A stretch of 64,000 nt of DNA, from NCBI GenBank assembly GCA_019638185.1, contig JAHBUH010000013.1, positions 44,616 to 108,615 of the forward strand, in the 5' to 3' direction. The notes below the pieces were generated by a model. It made no database searches, had not been told where the DNA came from, and saw only the letters and a program-made list of their open reading frames with translations. The DNA is from Leadbetterella sp. (GTDB taxonomy: Bacteria; Bacteroidota; Bacteroidia; Cytophagales; Spirosomataceae). This document shows, piece by piece, positions 9,807 through 18,961 of this stretch. Position 1 is the first letter of the stretch. Each line of letters starts with the position of its first letter. Made by a program: the position numbers and the translations under genes.

Positions 9807-10970
9807 ATGGCCAAAATTTTAGTAATTGACGACGAGAAAACCATACGTGATGCCATGAGAGACATCCTCGAATACGAGGGGTATGAAATAGACGAAGCCA
9901 AAGACGGCCAGCAGGGCCTGGAAATGGTATCTACCGGGAAATACGACATCGCCTTGTGCGACATAAAAATGCCTAAAATGGATGGCCTGGAGGTACTGCT
10001 CAAAGCCCGGGAAGAAGGGGTGATCACCCAGTTTGTCATGGTATCTGCTTTCGGAAACGTGGAAAATGCCGTGGAAGCCACTAAAAGAGGCGCCTTCGAC
10101 TTCATCACCAAGCCACCCGATCTGAACCGCCTGCTGGTGACCGTCCGGAATGCCATCGAAAAAAGTAACGACACCGAAGTCATCAAAACCCTGAAAAAAC
10201 GGGTATATAAGATCAATGAGATCGTGGGAGATTCCCAATTGATCATGAAGGTCAAAGACACCATTGAAAAAGTAGCGCCTACGGAAGCGCGTATCCTCAT
10301 CACCGGGCCTAACGGTTCCGGGAAAGAAATGGTGGCCAAACAGATCCATGAACGTTCTAACCGCCTGAAAAAGCCGCTGATCGAGGTAAACTGCGCCGCC
10401 ATTCCTTCGGAGCTGATTGAATCCGAGCTATTCGGGCATGAAAAAGGAGCCTTTACCTCCGCTGTAAAGCAGCGTCTCGGGAAATTTGAGCTGGCCGATA
10501 ACGGCACCCTCTTCCTGGATGAGATCGGCGACATGAGCCTTTCCGCCCAGGCCAAGGTGCTCCGTGCACTCCAGGAAAATAAAATCACCCGGGTAGGCGG
10601 CGAAAAAGAGATCAAAATAAACGTGCGGATCATTGCCGCTACCAATAAGGACCTGAAGAAGGAGATTTCCCAGGGCAACTTCCGGGAAGACCTTTACCAC
10701 CGCCTGAACGTGATTCCTATTTATGTCCCACCCCTTTCCGAAAGACGGGAAGACATCCCCCTGCTGGCCGACAAGTTCCTGCAGGATGTGGCCGAAGAAT
10801 ATGGCGATCAGCCCAAAACCTTCAAGCCTGATGCCATAGAACACCTCAAAAGCCTCCCCTGGACCGGAAACGTAAGAGAATTACGAAATGTGGTGGAAAG
10901 GCTGGTGATCATGTGCGGACAGGAAATCACCATTGATGAAGTAAAATTGTATGCCGGATTAGGCTTATAA
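9807..10970 (+). CDS. NtrC-like response regulator lacking a DNA-binding domain
   Basis: Response regulator of 387 residues with a receiver domain followed by a sigma-54 AAA+ domain. In the receiver, Asp52 (CDIKMP) is the phosphoacceptor and Lys102 the conserved lysine. The AAA+ domain has Walker A GPNGSGKE (167-174), Walker B LFLDEIGD (225-232) and the R-finger region REDLYHRLNV. Two points differ from textbook NtrC proteins. The sigma-54 contact loop reads GAFTSA (214-219) instead of GAFTGA. The protein also stops about 10 residues after the AAA+ lid (NVRELRNVVERL and a short tail), so there is no Fis-type helix-turn-helix. It may act on sigma-54 from solution or through a partner. No histidine kinase is adjacent. 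I believe GAFTSA is not rare in Bacteroidota, but I cannot check that here. Confidence 0.9.
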   Translation: MAKILVIDDEKTIRDAMRDILEYEGYEIDEAKDGQQGLEMVSTGKYDIALCDIKMPKMDGLEVLLKAREEGVITQFVMVSAFGNVENAVEATKRGAFDFITKPPDLNRLLVTVRNAIEKSNDTEVIKTLKKRVYKINEIVGDSQLIMKVKDTIEKVAPTEARILITGPNGSGKEMVAKQIHERSNRLKKPLIEVNCAAIPSELIESELFGHEKGAFTSAVKQRLGKFELADNGTLFLDEIGDMSLSAQAKVLRALQENKITRVGGEKEIKINVRIIAATNKDLKKEISQGNFREDLYHRLNVIPIYVPPLSERREDIPLLADKFLQDVAEEYGDQPKTFKPDAIEHLKSLPWTGNVRELRNVVERLVIMCGQEITIDEVKLYAGLGL

Positions 10971-11001
10971 TAAGAAAGGGGCCTGGGCCCCTTTCTTATT
11001 T
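10971..11001. terminator. Bidirectional terminator
   Basis: A 12-bp inverted repeat (10972-10983 with 10986-10997) is flanked by A- and T-rich ends. It sits between the convergent NtrC-like and GlsB-like genes and overlaps the latter's stop. Confidence 0.85.
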
Positions 11002-11248
11002 AACTTCGTTTTATAAAACTGATCAGGAACAACACCACTAACGCACCGATCACCGCTGAAATGACATTGGCTATGATGCCCGAACCCAGCGAAACGCCCA
11101 AAGCTCCGAAAAGCCAGTTGCCTACCACAGCACCGATAATCCCCACGATGATGTTCCCGATGAGTCCGAATCCCATTCCCCGTTTGATCTCACCGGCCAG
11201 CCAGCCGGCAATAGCACCAATAATGATTGCATACAAAACGCCGTTCAT
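11000..11248 (-). CDS. GlsB/YeaQ/YmgE family membrane protein
   Basis: Very hydrophobic protein of 82 residues with three predicted membrane helices and the Gly-rich spacing of the transglycosylase-associated (YeaQ/YmgE/GlsB) family: GAIAGWLAGEIKRG, then GLIGNIIVGIIGAVVGNWL, then a last helix ending FLISFIKRS. Members are often linked to envelope or osmotic stress, but the molecular role is unknown. Length matches the family. It is transcribed alone and ends in the shared terminator. Confidence 0.9.
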   Translation of the reverse strand: MNGVLYAIIIGAIAGWLAGEIKRGMGFGLIGNIIVGIIGAVVGNWLFGALGVSLGSGIIANVISAVIGALVVLFLISFIKRS

Positions 11249-11348
11249 ACTATTCAGATTTAAGGTTTAAGAATTGATTTTCCGGGCACTAAATTAAGGA
11301 AATATCGGTAAAATCAAATGAATTGTTGATTTTATTACATTTTTTTAC

Positions 11349-12521
11349 TTAATACTCAAACGTCCCCGCTTCGCTCCTTATAGTTAACTTTTTCCCCTCA
11401 TAAGGCTCCACCCGGCCCACCACCTGCGCCTCCACACCGAAAGACTCCGCTATGCGGATCACCTCCGCCGCATACGCTTCCGGGAGATACACCTCCAGCC
11501 GGTGCCCCATATTAAACACCTTATACATTTCCGCCCAGGAAGTACCGCTCTCCTCCTGTATCAGTTTAAACAGCGGCGGCACCGGAAACAGCTTATCTTT
11601 GATCACATGCACCCCGTCTACAAAATGCAATACTTTGGTCTGGGCACCACCGCTGCAATGCACCATACCGTTTATCTTTCCTTTCAGTTCCTTCAGCAGC
11701 GCCTTCACAATGGGCGCATAAGTGCGGGTAGGCGAAAGAATCAGCTTTCCTACGTTCACCAGCAGGGAATCCGTGATCCTGACTTCATCCAGCAGGTCTT
11801 TTGAACCGCTGTAAACCAGCGAAGCGTCAATGGAACCGTCATAGCTTTCCGGGTACTTTTCGGCGTACTGCTTACCCAGCACATCGTGACGCGCCGAGGT
11901 CAGGCCGTTACTTCCCATGCCCCCGTTATATTCTTCTTCATACACCGCCTTGCCATACGAAGCCAGCCCCACGATCACATCCCCGGGAGCGATCCGGTCA
12001 TTCGAGATCACCTCCTCCCGTTTCATCCGGGAGATCACCGTGGTATTTACCGTAATGGTCTTCACCAGGTCACCCACGTCAGCGGTCTCACCGCCTGTGC
12101 TGTAAATCTCTATCCCGTTTTCCCGCAGCATAGCCAATACCTCTTCACTTCCATTAATAATAGCCGAGATCACCTCGCCGGGGATCTTATTTTTATTCCG
12201 GTCAATGGATGACGACATCAGGATGGGCCCCGTAGCGCCCACACAGATCAGGTCATCGGTATTCATAATGATGGAATCCTGGGCTATGCCCTTCCAGACC
12301 GACAGATCACCCGTTTCCTTCCAGTAAAGATAGGCCAGCGAGGTCTTGGTGCCCGCGCCATCCGCATGCATAATATTGCAGTAGCTCTCGTCCCCCCCCA
12401 GGATATCCGGTGAGATCTTGCAAAATGCCTTAGGGTATAAGCCCTTATCCAGTTTCTCAATGGCCTTATGCACATCTTCTTTGGAGGCCGAAACACCCCG
12501 CTGCATATATCTTTCTGACAT
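11349..12521 (-). CDS. purM: Phosphoribosylformylglycinamidine cyclo-ligase (AIR synthetase)
   Basis: Fifth step of purine synthesis: closes the imidazole ring of FGAM to AIR with ATP. The 390 residues are longer than E. coli PurM (about 345), but as I recall this is the usual Bacteroidota form. Motifs visible are MHADGAGTKTSLAYLYW (near residues 51-67), MNTDDLICVGATGP (metal/ATP segment), STGGETADVGDLV, GDVIVGLASYG and HCSGGAQTK. The N-terminal part MSERYMQRGVSASKEDV matches the start of the family, supporting ATG at 12521. A promoter box lies 20 bp upstream. No other pur genes are near. Confidence 0.93.
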   Translation of the reverse strand: MSERYMQRGVSASKEDVHKAIEKLDKGLYPKAFCKISPDILGGDESYCNIMHADGAGTKTSLAYLYWKETGDLSVWKGIAQDSIIMNTDDLICVGATGPILMSSSIDRNKNKIPGEVISAIINGSEEVLAMLRENGIEIYSTGGETADVGDLVKTITVNTTVISRMKREEVISNDRIAPGDVIVGLASYGKAVYEEEYNGGMGSNGLTSARHDVLGKQYAEKYPESYDGSIDASLVYSGSKDLLDEVRITDSLLVNVGKLILSPTRTYAPIVKALLKELKGKINGMVHCSGGAQTKVLHFVDGVHVIKDKLFPVPPLFKLIQEESGTSWAEMYKVFNMGHRLEVYLPEAYAAEVIRIAESFGVEAQVVGRVEPYEGKKLTIRSEAGTFEY

Positions 12522-12540
12522 AGAAAATTAAAATTTACGG

Positions 12541-12569
12541 CAAAATTACGGATTTTTAGGACTCATCAA
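12541..12569 (-). promoter_or_regulatory. Promoter for purM
   Basis: On the minus strand TTG, 18 bp, TAATTTTG (box at 12548-12541), matching the Bacteroidota -33/-7 pattern. The purM ATG begins 20 bp downstream. Confidence 0.65.
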
Positions 12570-12929
12570 TCAGTATCCCAGTAATCGTCTTCCGAAAACC
12601 AGCAGGCCCACCACCACGGAACCGGCTGCCGCAAAAAGTACGGCAGCCGCGGCCAGGTCTTTCACCAGCCCGATGGCCGGATCGCGTTCCGGCAAAAGAC
12701 GGTCGCACAGTTTTTCCAGGGCGGTATTAAACGCCTCCGCGCTAAACACTCCGAAAATACAGACCGTCACCGCCGCCCATTCCCACAGCCGGATCCGGAA
12801 ATAGATCCCCAGCAGTACGGCCACGCCCGCGGCCAGTAAATGAAAACGGGCATTATTCTCCTGTTTAAAAAGAGCAAAAGCGCCTTTAAACGCATAGCTG
12901 AAGCTTCGAAGCATTTTCCTGGTGTTCAT
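12570..12929 (-). CDS. DgkA-family diacylglycerol/undecaprenol kinase
   Basis: Small integral-membrane lipid kinase of 119 residues. The family signature SAEAFNTALEKLCD is at about residues 64-77, with the catalytic Glu, and GLVKDLAAAAVL at about 87-98. Three membrane helices are visible. Gram-positive members phosphorylate undecaprenol, and E. coli DgkA phosphorylates diacylglycerol; sequence alone does not decide which applies here. The start ATG at 12929 lies only 60 bp from the divergent thioesterase start. It is upstream of purM on the same strand, but purM has its own promoter overlapping the end of this gene. Confidence 0.9.
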   Translation of the reverse strand: MNTRKMLRSFSYAFKGAFALFKQENNARFHLLAAGVAVLLGIYFRIRLWEWAAVTVCIFGVFSAEAFNTALEKLCDRLLPERDPAIGLVKDLAAAAVLFAAAGSVVVGLLVFGRRLLGY

Positions 12930-12965
12930 ATTTCCGGGCCAAAAACGAATTAACGCGAATTTACA

Positions 12966-12973
12966 TAACTTTG
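12966..12973 (+). promoter_or_regulatory. Promoter -7 box for the thioesterase
   Basis: TAACTTTG matches TAnnTTTG, 16 bp before the ATG at 12990. Confidence 0.6.
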
Positions 12974-12989
12974 CAAAAAAATCTGATCA

Positions 12990-13520
12990 ATGCCAAAAGC
13001 CAAATATGTGAGGGAGTCACATACCATTATGACCGAAATGGTTTTTCCAAATGATACCAACCCCCTTTCTAACCTCATGGGCGGGAATCTTATGCGTTTT
13101 ATAGACATTGCCGGCGCCATCTGTGCCCAGAAGCACAGTAACCGCATCGTGGTGACCGCCTCGGTGGATAACGTTTCGTTTGTAAACCCCATCCCCATCG
13201 GGAACGTGGTTACCCTGGAAGCGCGTATTACCCGTGCCTTCAATACCTCCATGGAAGTGGTGGTAGACGTTTACTCCGAAAACATCCCCGCCGGTGTGAA
13301 AAGCAAGACTAACCAGGCTTTCCTCACCTTCGTAGCCGTAGATCAGAGCGGCCGGCCCATTGAAGTTTCCGAAGTGATCCCCGAAACCGACGAAGAAAAA
13401 ATCCAGTTCGAAAAAGCGCTGCACCGCCGCCAGTTGCGCCTCCTGATGGCCGGCCGGTTAAACTCCGCGGATACCGAACAACTAAAAAAGACATTTTTTG
13501 AGCAATCGGCTTCCATTTAA
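12990..13520 (+). CDS. Acyl-CoA thioesterase, hotdog fold
   Basis: Protein of 176 residues of the YciA/BFIT-like acyl-CoA hydrolase group. The hotdog signature is clear: NPLSNLMGGNLMRFIDIAGA (residues about 24-43) has the catalytic Asn and Asp region, followed by VTASVDNVSFVNPIPIG and the strand TNQAFLTFVAVD. It probably hydrolyses acyl-CoA in the cytoplasm; the substrate chain length cannot be read. A tail of about 45 charged residues follows the single hotdog domain. It is transcribed alone towards the tRNA-Arg gene. Confidence 0.9.
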   Translation: MPKAKYVRESHTIMTEMVFPNDTNPLSNLMGGNLMRFIDIAGAICAQKHSNRIVVTASVDNVSFVNPIPIGNVVTLEARITRAFNTSMEVVVDVYSENIPAGVKSKTNQAFLTFVAVDQSGRPIEVSEVIPETDEEKIQFEKALHRRQLRLLMAGRLNSADTEQLKKTFFEQSASI

Positions 13521-13533
13521 TCAATACTCCTCG

Positions 13534-13541
13534 TATCTTTG
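13534..13541 (+). promoter_or_regulatory. Promoter -7 box for tRNA-Arg
   Basis: TATCTTTG, 49 bp upstream of the tRNA 5' end, matches TAnnTTTG. Confidence 0.6.
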
Positions 13542-13590
13542 CGTACTTTTTGAGGCAAGGCACTCTCTGCAGAACCTTCCTCAGCCCCAT

Positions 13591-13662
13591 GGCTCCATAG
13601 TTTAAAGGATAGAACGAAGGTTTCCGGTACCTTTGGTGGGGGTTCGATTCCCTCTGGAGCTA
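13591..13662 (+). tRNA. tRNA-Arg(CCG)
   Basis: A full cloverleaf can be folded. The acceptor GGCTCCA pairs with TGGAGCT (one G-U pair) and has discriminator A at 13662. The D stem is GTTT/GAAC. The anticodon stem AAGGT/ACCTT holds a seven-base loop TTCCGGT with anticodon CCG at 13624-13626. The T arm is GGGGG-TTCGATT-CCCTC. CCA is not encoded. The gene marks the left edge of an AT-rich foreign island; tRNA genes are frequent integration points. Confidence 0.93.
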
Positions 13663-13667
13663 CATAC

Positions 13668-13714
13668 AAACCCGTATTCGCTTGTATACTAAGCGGGTAC
13701 GGGTTTTCGATTTT
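13668..13714 (+). terminator. Terminator after tRNA-Arg
   Basis: AAACCCGTA pairs with TACGGGTTT, with a second nested CGCTT/AAGCG stem and a short T-run after it. It begins 6 bp past the tRNA. Confidence 0.85.
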
Positions 13715-13927
13715 CTAACATTATCAAACTGGAATACAGGGTGCGTAGAAATGTAAAAACTGACAAGATTATTTTAGATAATTTTGCTAAATTTAATGTT
13801 AGAAACCAATCATATTGAACGTGATGATATGCCGGATTGTTCCGCAACCTCCTACCAGAAGCTAATCACGTAAGATATATTGTCAAGAACAAGTTAACCC
13901 AAAGGACTTATTTTAAGAATAAAAGAA
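13715..13927. other. Island left arm before hsdM
   Basis: AT-rich and without a recognisable gene. A 25-codon frame (13796-13873, MLETNHIERDDMPD...) is too short to support. TAATTTTG at 13779-13786 could be a promoter box for the hsd genes. Confidence 0.4.
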
Positions 13928-15456
13928 ATGACAAGCATAATTCAAAAACAGGAATTACAAAATAAAATTTGGAAGATAGCCAACGAGGTGCGTGGATCGG
14001 TAGACGGATGGGATTTTAAACAGTTTGTGTTAGGAGCTCTTTTCTATCGTTTTATTAGTGAAAATTTTACCAACTACATGGAAGGTGGTGATGATAGTGT
14101 TGACTACACAAAATTATCAGATGATGTCATAACACCTGAAATTAAAGCCGATGCAGTAAGAACAAAAGGCTATTTTATCTATCCCAGCCAACTTTTCGTA
14201 AATGTTGTCAAAACAGCCCATACCAACCCCAATCTGAATACTGACTTAAAAGCCATTTTTGATGCTATCGAAAGCTCTGCGAATGGCTTCCCATCCGAAC
14301 AAGATATTAAGGGATTGTTTGCGGATTTCGATACAACCAGTACGCGTTAGGAAATACTGTGAAAATAAAAACAGCCGGTTGGCAGCCGTGTTGAAAGGTG
14401 TTGAGGAACTGAATTTCGGGAATTTGAAGACAACCAGATTGACCTTTTGGTGATGCTTATGAGTTTCTTATTGAAGTATGCCGCCAATGCAGGAAAATCC
14501 GGTGGTGAGTTTTTACACCACAACACGTTTCCAAACTTATGGCGCAGTTGGCTATGTACAGGCAAACAAGCGTAAACAAAATTATGACCCAGCTGCGGGG
14601 TCGGGTTCTTTGTTGCTGCAAGCCAAAAAACATTTTGACAACCATATTATCGAAGACGGCTTCTTTGGGCAGGAGATTAACCATACCACATACAACCTGG
14701 CTCGTATGAATATGTTTTTGCACAACATCAATTACGATAAGTTTAATATTGCATTGGGTAATACGCTTACAGACCCACAGTTTGGCGATGAGAAACCTTT
14801 TGATGCCATTGTGTCCAATCCGCCTTACTCGGTTAACTGGATGGGTAGTGATGACCCTACTATTAACGATGACCGTTTTGCTCCTGCCGGTGTATTGGCT
14901 CTAAATCCAAAGCCGATTTTGCCTTTGTATTGCACGCGCTCAATTTACCTTTCCGGTAAAGGAAGGGCGGCTATAGTATACTTCAGGGATATTTTACAGA
15001 GTGGCGCCGAACAAAAAATTAGAAAATATCTGGTAGACAACAATTTTGTAGAAACCATCATCGCTTTACCATCCAACCTGTTTGGCACTTCTATTTCGGT
15101 AAATATCCTGGTGCTTTCCAAACATAAGACCGATACCAAAACCCAGTTTATAGATGCTACAGGAAAAGGTTTCTTTAAAAAAGTAACCAATAACAATGTG
15201 TTGGAAAAGAAACACATTGAAAAGATAATGGCTCTTTTCGATAGCAAAACCGACGAAGAGCATATAGCAGTATCTATCGATAATACCAAAATTGCCGAAA
15301 ACGATTATAACCTCTCCCGTAGCTCGTATGTGGGCGAAAGATAATCGGGAGCAAGTGGACATTAAGGAGCTGAATAATGAGATTGCAAAAACAGTGGGAA
15401 AGATAAATAAACTGCGTGCGGATATTGATTCGATTATTAATGGAATTGAAAATTGA
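13928..15456 (+). pseudogene. hsdM: Type I DNA methyltransferase HsdM, frameshifted
   Basis: Modification subunit of a type I restriction system, which would methylate adenine in the target read by HsdS. The first 140 residues (MTSIIQKQELQNKIWKIANE...) are the N-terminal HsdM domain and end at a premature stop at 14348. The AdoMet motif DPAAGSG is at 14586-14606 and the catalytic NPPY at 14817-14828. The normal C-terminal coiled coil ([16 protein letters not shown]) ends at 15456. Between 14345 and 14600 at least seven single-base losses, mostly in short homopolymers, are needed to restore the frame. More indels occur near 14865, 14900-14960 and 15310-15350. The residues between breaks look like a normal HsdM, so this is either a recent wreck or a poorly determined stretch. 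Confidence 0.85.
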
Positions 15457-15534
15457 AGAAAATTCAGTTATCCGGAAATTCCGGACAACTGCTAAAATCT
15501 TTTCAAAAGACAATACACATTAAAAATTAAAAAA

Positions 15535-16517
15535 ATGGACAACAATAACATTCTAATATATCAAGACGACAATGGACTTACGAAAGTTAGTGTTCGATTT
15601 TCAGAAGAAGATCTATGGCTGACACAAACACAAATTGCTGAATTATATGATACAACGCAGCAAAATATCAGCCAGCATATTGACGGCATATACAAAGACA
15701 ATGAGCTCGATCGGGAAGCAACTCACAAGGATTTCTTGTTAGTTCGGACAGAGGGGAGCAGACAAGTAAAAAGGAATATAGACCATTATAATTTGGATAT
15801 GGTTATTGCTTTGGGCTATCGGGTACAATCGCAAATTGCCACACGTTTTCGTCGTTGGGCCTTTGAGGGCTTCACGAGTATATCCAAAAGGATTTGCAAT
15901 GGATGACGAGCGCTAAAACAGGGGTGGTTCCCGATATTTTCGAGAATTAATACAACGTATTCGTGACATCCGTACTTCAGAACGCAATTTTTATCAGTTG
16001 GTTACCGACATTTATGCTACTGCAACAGATTATGACCCTCGTGCCGATTTGACAAAAGCATTTTTTGCTACGGTACAAAATAAACTTCATTATGCCGTGC
16101 ACGAACATACAGCAGCGGAAATTATTTACGATAGAGTGGACAACGAAAAACCGCTTGTAGGTATGACCAATTTTAAAGGAAATTATATTACCAAAGATGA
16201 TGTAAAAATTGCTAAAAACTATCTCTCGGAACTTGAATTACAACGCCTCAACTTATTGGTTTCTCAATTTCTTGATTTTGCAGAATTTCAGGCACTGGAG
16301 CAGGTATCAATGTCTATGAAAGACTGGATAAATGCCTTGGATAATCAGATTGTCGCTAACCGTAGAAAATTATTGGAGGGGGAAAGGTAACATATCACAC
16401 AAGCAAGCTATCGAAAAAGCTGAAAAAGAATTTGAAATTTATCGTGAACGAGAAATGCAGCAGCGAAAGCGACTTCAGTAGAATGATTAAACAACTTCCT
16501 CCAAAAACCAACAATTA
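15535..16517 (+). pseudogene. rhuM: RhuM-family protein, frameshifted
   Basis: RhuM family, named after a Salmonella pathogenicity-island gene; function unknown, and often found inside type I restriction loci. The N-terminal part (15535-15906) is in frame: QDDNGLTKVSVRFSEEDLWL, then TQTQIAELYDTTQQNISQHI, a likely helix-turn-helix, then HYNLDMVIALGYRVQS. After a frameshift near 15860-15950, the second half continues from 15998 (VTDIYATATDYDPRADLTKAF) to about 16390. Another frame carries the coiled-coil C-terminus (IEKAEKEFEIYREREMQQ). It sits between hsdM and hsdS, as in many such loci. At least three indels break it. Confidence 0.8.
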
Positions 16518-16521
16518 AAAA

Positions 16522-17690
16522 ATGAGTTATTTAGAGAAATTATTACAAGGCGTGGAGGTAAGGTGGGATCCATTAGAGGATTTTGCCGACTACAGACAAC
16601 CAACTAAATATTTAGTCAATTCAAATCAATATAATGATGATTTTAAAACTCCTGTTTTGACTGCGGGAAAAACTTTTATTCTTGGATATACTGATGAAAT
16701 TGATGGCATCTATAAGGCATCAGAAAACCCGGTTATAATTTTGATGATTTACCACAGCTAATAAATGGGTTGATTTTGACTTTAAAGCTAAATCATCAGC
16801 GATGAAGATGATTACTTCAGGATGAGTCTAAGCTGTTACTAAAATATATTTATTATTGGCTGAACACATTGCCAAGTGAATTAGTAGAAGGAGACCATAA
16901 ACGTCAATGGATAAGTAATTTTGCTAACAAAAAAATCCCCGTTCCACCACCTGAAATTCAACAAAAAATAGTTGGAATATTAGATAAATTCACCGAGCTT
17001 ACAGCAGAGCTTACAGCAGAGCTTACAGCTCAAGCAACAGTATAATTATTATCGGGAGCAATTGTTCTGTTTTGATGAAAGTGAAGTACAACATTTACCT
17101 ATGGGTGATGAAAATATTGGAGCGTTTCAAAGAGGTAGCGTTTTGTAAAAACTGATCTACTTACCGAAGAGGAGTTCCTACCATTCATTATGGTGAAATG
17201 TTACATTACGGTACTTGGGCGGAATGAAACCTTATTTCTTTTGTAAGCGATAAGTTGGTTAATGATAAAAAACCTTAAGGACTGCTGAATGGTGATGTGG
17301 TCATCGTTGCGGCTGGCGAAACGATCGAAGATATCGGAAAAGGGACGGCTTGGTTGGGCGATGAAGAGTGGTTATTCATGATGCTTGTTTTCATATAAAA
17401 CCGTTTTAAATCCAAAGTTCGTTGCTTATTTTACACAGACAAACAATTCCACGATCAGATTAAAAGTACATATCTTCTGGTAAATTTCTGCCATTAATGC
17501 AAAGGGTTTAAATAAGACGGTAATTCCAATACCTTCTCCTGATGAGCAAGAACGTGTGGTTTCCATTCTCGACAAATTTGACATTTTAACTAACTCAATA
17601 AGTGCAGGTCTCCAAAGAAATAGAATTACGGCAAAAACAGTATGAATATTATGGGGATATCTGTTTATTAACTTTTCCAAAAAGATGGGA
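16522..17690 (+). pseudogene. hsdS: Type I specificity subunit HsdS, frameshifted
   Basis: Specificity subunit that would choose the DNA target with two recognition domains. The first domain is open at 16522-16761 ([20 protein letters not shown]...), then the frame breaks. VPPPEIQQKIVGILDKFTEL at about 16941-17000 is the end of the first half and leads into a repeated TAEL segment, the known spacer helix of HsdS proteins. The second domain can be followed in shifting frames (FCFDESEVQHLPMGDENIG, DVVIVAAGETIEDIGKGTAW) to [20 protein letters not shown] near 17525-17590, the matching end of the second half. At least eight indels are needed to join it. The exact end is uncertain. Confidence 0.8.
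16995..17030 (+). repeat. Three 12-bp tandem repeats coding for TAEL in hsdS
   Basis: GAGCTTACAGCA occurs three times in a row (last base changed in the third). It codes for (T)ELTA units in the HsdS spacer helix. In EcoR124-type enzymes, two versus three TAEL repeats change the spacer length of the DNA target. Confidence 0.9.
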
Positions 17691-17702
17691 TAAGCAAATA
17701 AT

Positions 17703-18950
17703 ATGGGACAAATACTAACTGAAATAGCCCAGAGCCTTAAGGATGCAACATTTGCAATTAATGCTAGACCTGAAAGTACTGTAGACGTAAAAGTACAACT
17801 TATTTATGCTTTTAATGGAACAGGTAAAACTCGCCTTTCCCGCGAGTTTAAGAAATTAATAACTTTAGTAGAACTACAATCAGAGGAGGTTGATACAGTT
17901 GAAAGTACCAATGTAAATGAATCTACAAATAATGAGAAGGTATGCTTGACGATAATATAAGTGCTTTAGACCGTGAAGAAGTAGTAAATTTGATTCTGAA
18001 GAAGAAGAGAAAATTAAAGTATTGTATTATAATGCATTTACCGAAGATTTGTTTATTGGGACAATGATACGGCGAATGGTACAGTTGAAGACCAACTTTA
18101 AAAATTCAACCTAATACTTTACAAATTGGGTACTTGCCGAAGGTCAAGATCAAAATATTACATCAATTTTTCAAGCATTATACTAATGATAAGTGACACC
18201 TAATTTTAATGAAAATTTTCAAATAAAATTTTCACGAACGAAGAAATGAAGAACATTCAGAGACTGTGAAAATTTCTAAAGGTGAAGAAAGCTGTTTTAT
18301 CTGGAGTGTTTTTTATAATTTATTGGATCAAGTTATAGAAGTATTAAATGTGCCTGATGCAGATGAACGTAGTACAAATAAATTTAATGATTTAGAATAT
18401 GTATTTATTGATGACCCTGTAAGTTCATTAGATGAAAATCATTTAATAGAGTTGGCTGTTAATTTAGCTAAATTAATAAAGTCAAACGAATCCAGATGTT
18501 AAGTTTATCATAACCACTCATAATCCATTATTCTATAATGTTTTGCATAATGAATTAAAAGATGGAAAATATAAAAAATATCTTTTAAAGAAATTGGATG
18601 ATGGGACATATGAAATATCTAATCAATCTAATGATTCCCCTTTTTCATATCACTTGTTACTAAAAAAAGAAATTGAAAACGCTATTATCTCTGGTCAGAT
18701 CAGTAAATATCACTTCAATTTCTTAAGAAATATTCTGGAAAAAACATCTACTTTTTTAGGGCTTAGTAATTGGGGAGAATTATTACCGGAAAGGACGACA
18801 GGAGAAAAGAGATTTATATTTATCTCGTATTATTAATATTTCTAAGTCATTCTAAACGTCAAGTGAGGAAATATCTACAGTTAACGGATGAGCATAAAAG
18901 AATTCTTGCGTATATTATGAGGAGAAACGGAGATTTTTAACCATTTTTAG
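17703..18950 (+). pseudogene. PrrC-like AAA ATPase between hsdS and hsdR, frameshifted
   Basis: Large-loop ABC-type ATPase of the AAA_13 group that includes anticodon nucleases PrrC and RloC. The N-terminus reads MGQILTEIAQSLKDATFAIN, then Walker A FNGTGKT (17811-17831). Further on are [29 protein letters not shown], Walker B with D-loop [16 protein letters not shown] (near 18400-18445) and the H-loop [13 protein letters not shown]-terminal part has the SSHSK segment near 18839-18856. In E. coli prr, PrrC lies in exactly this position between hsdS and hsdR and cleaves tRNA-Lys when the restriction enzyme is inhibited. Whether this protein is a nuclease cannot be shown from the motifs I can read. 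At least seven indels break the frame. Confidence 0.65.
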
Positions 18951-18961
18951 AAATTGAACGT

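Noticed and set aside
16995-17030. Simple sequence expansion without function
   Set aside because: The unit is an in-frame 12-mer at the known HsdS spacer position, so it is kept as a functional repeat.
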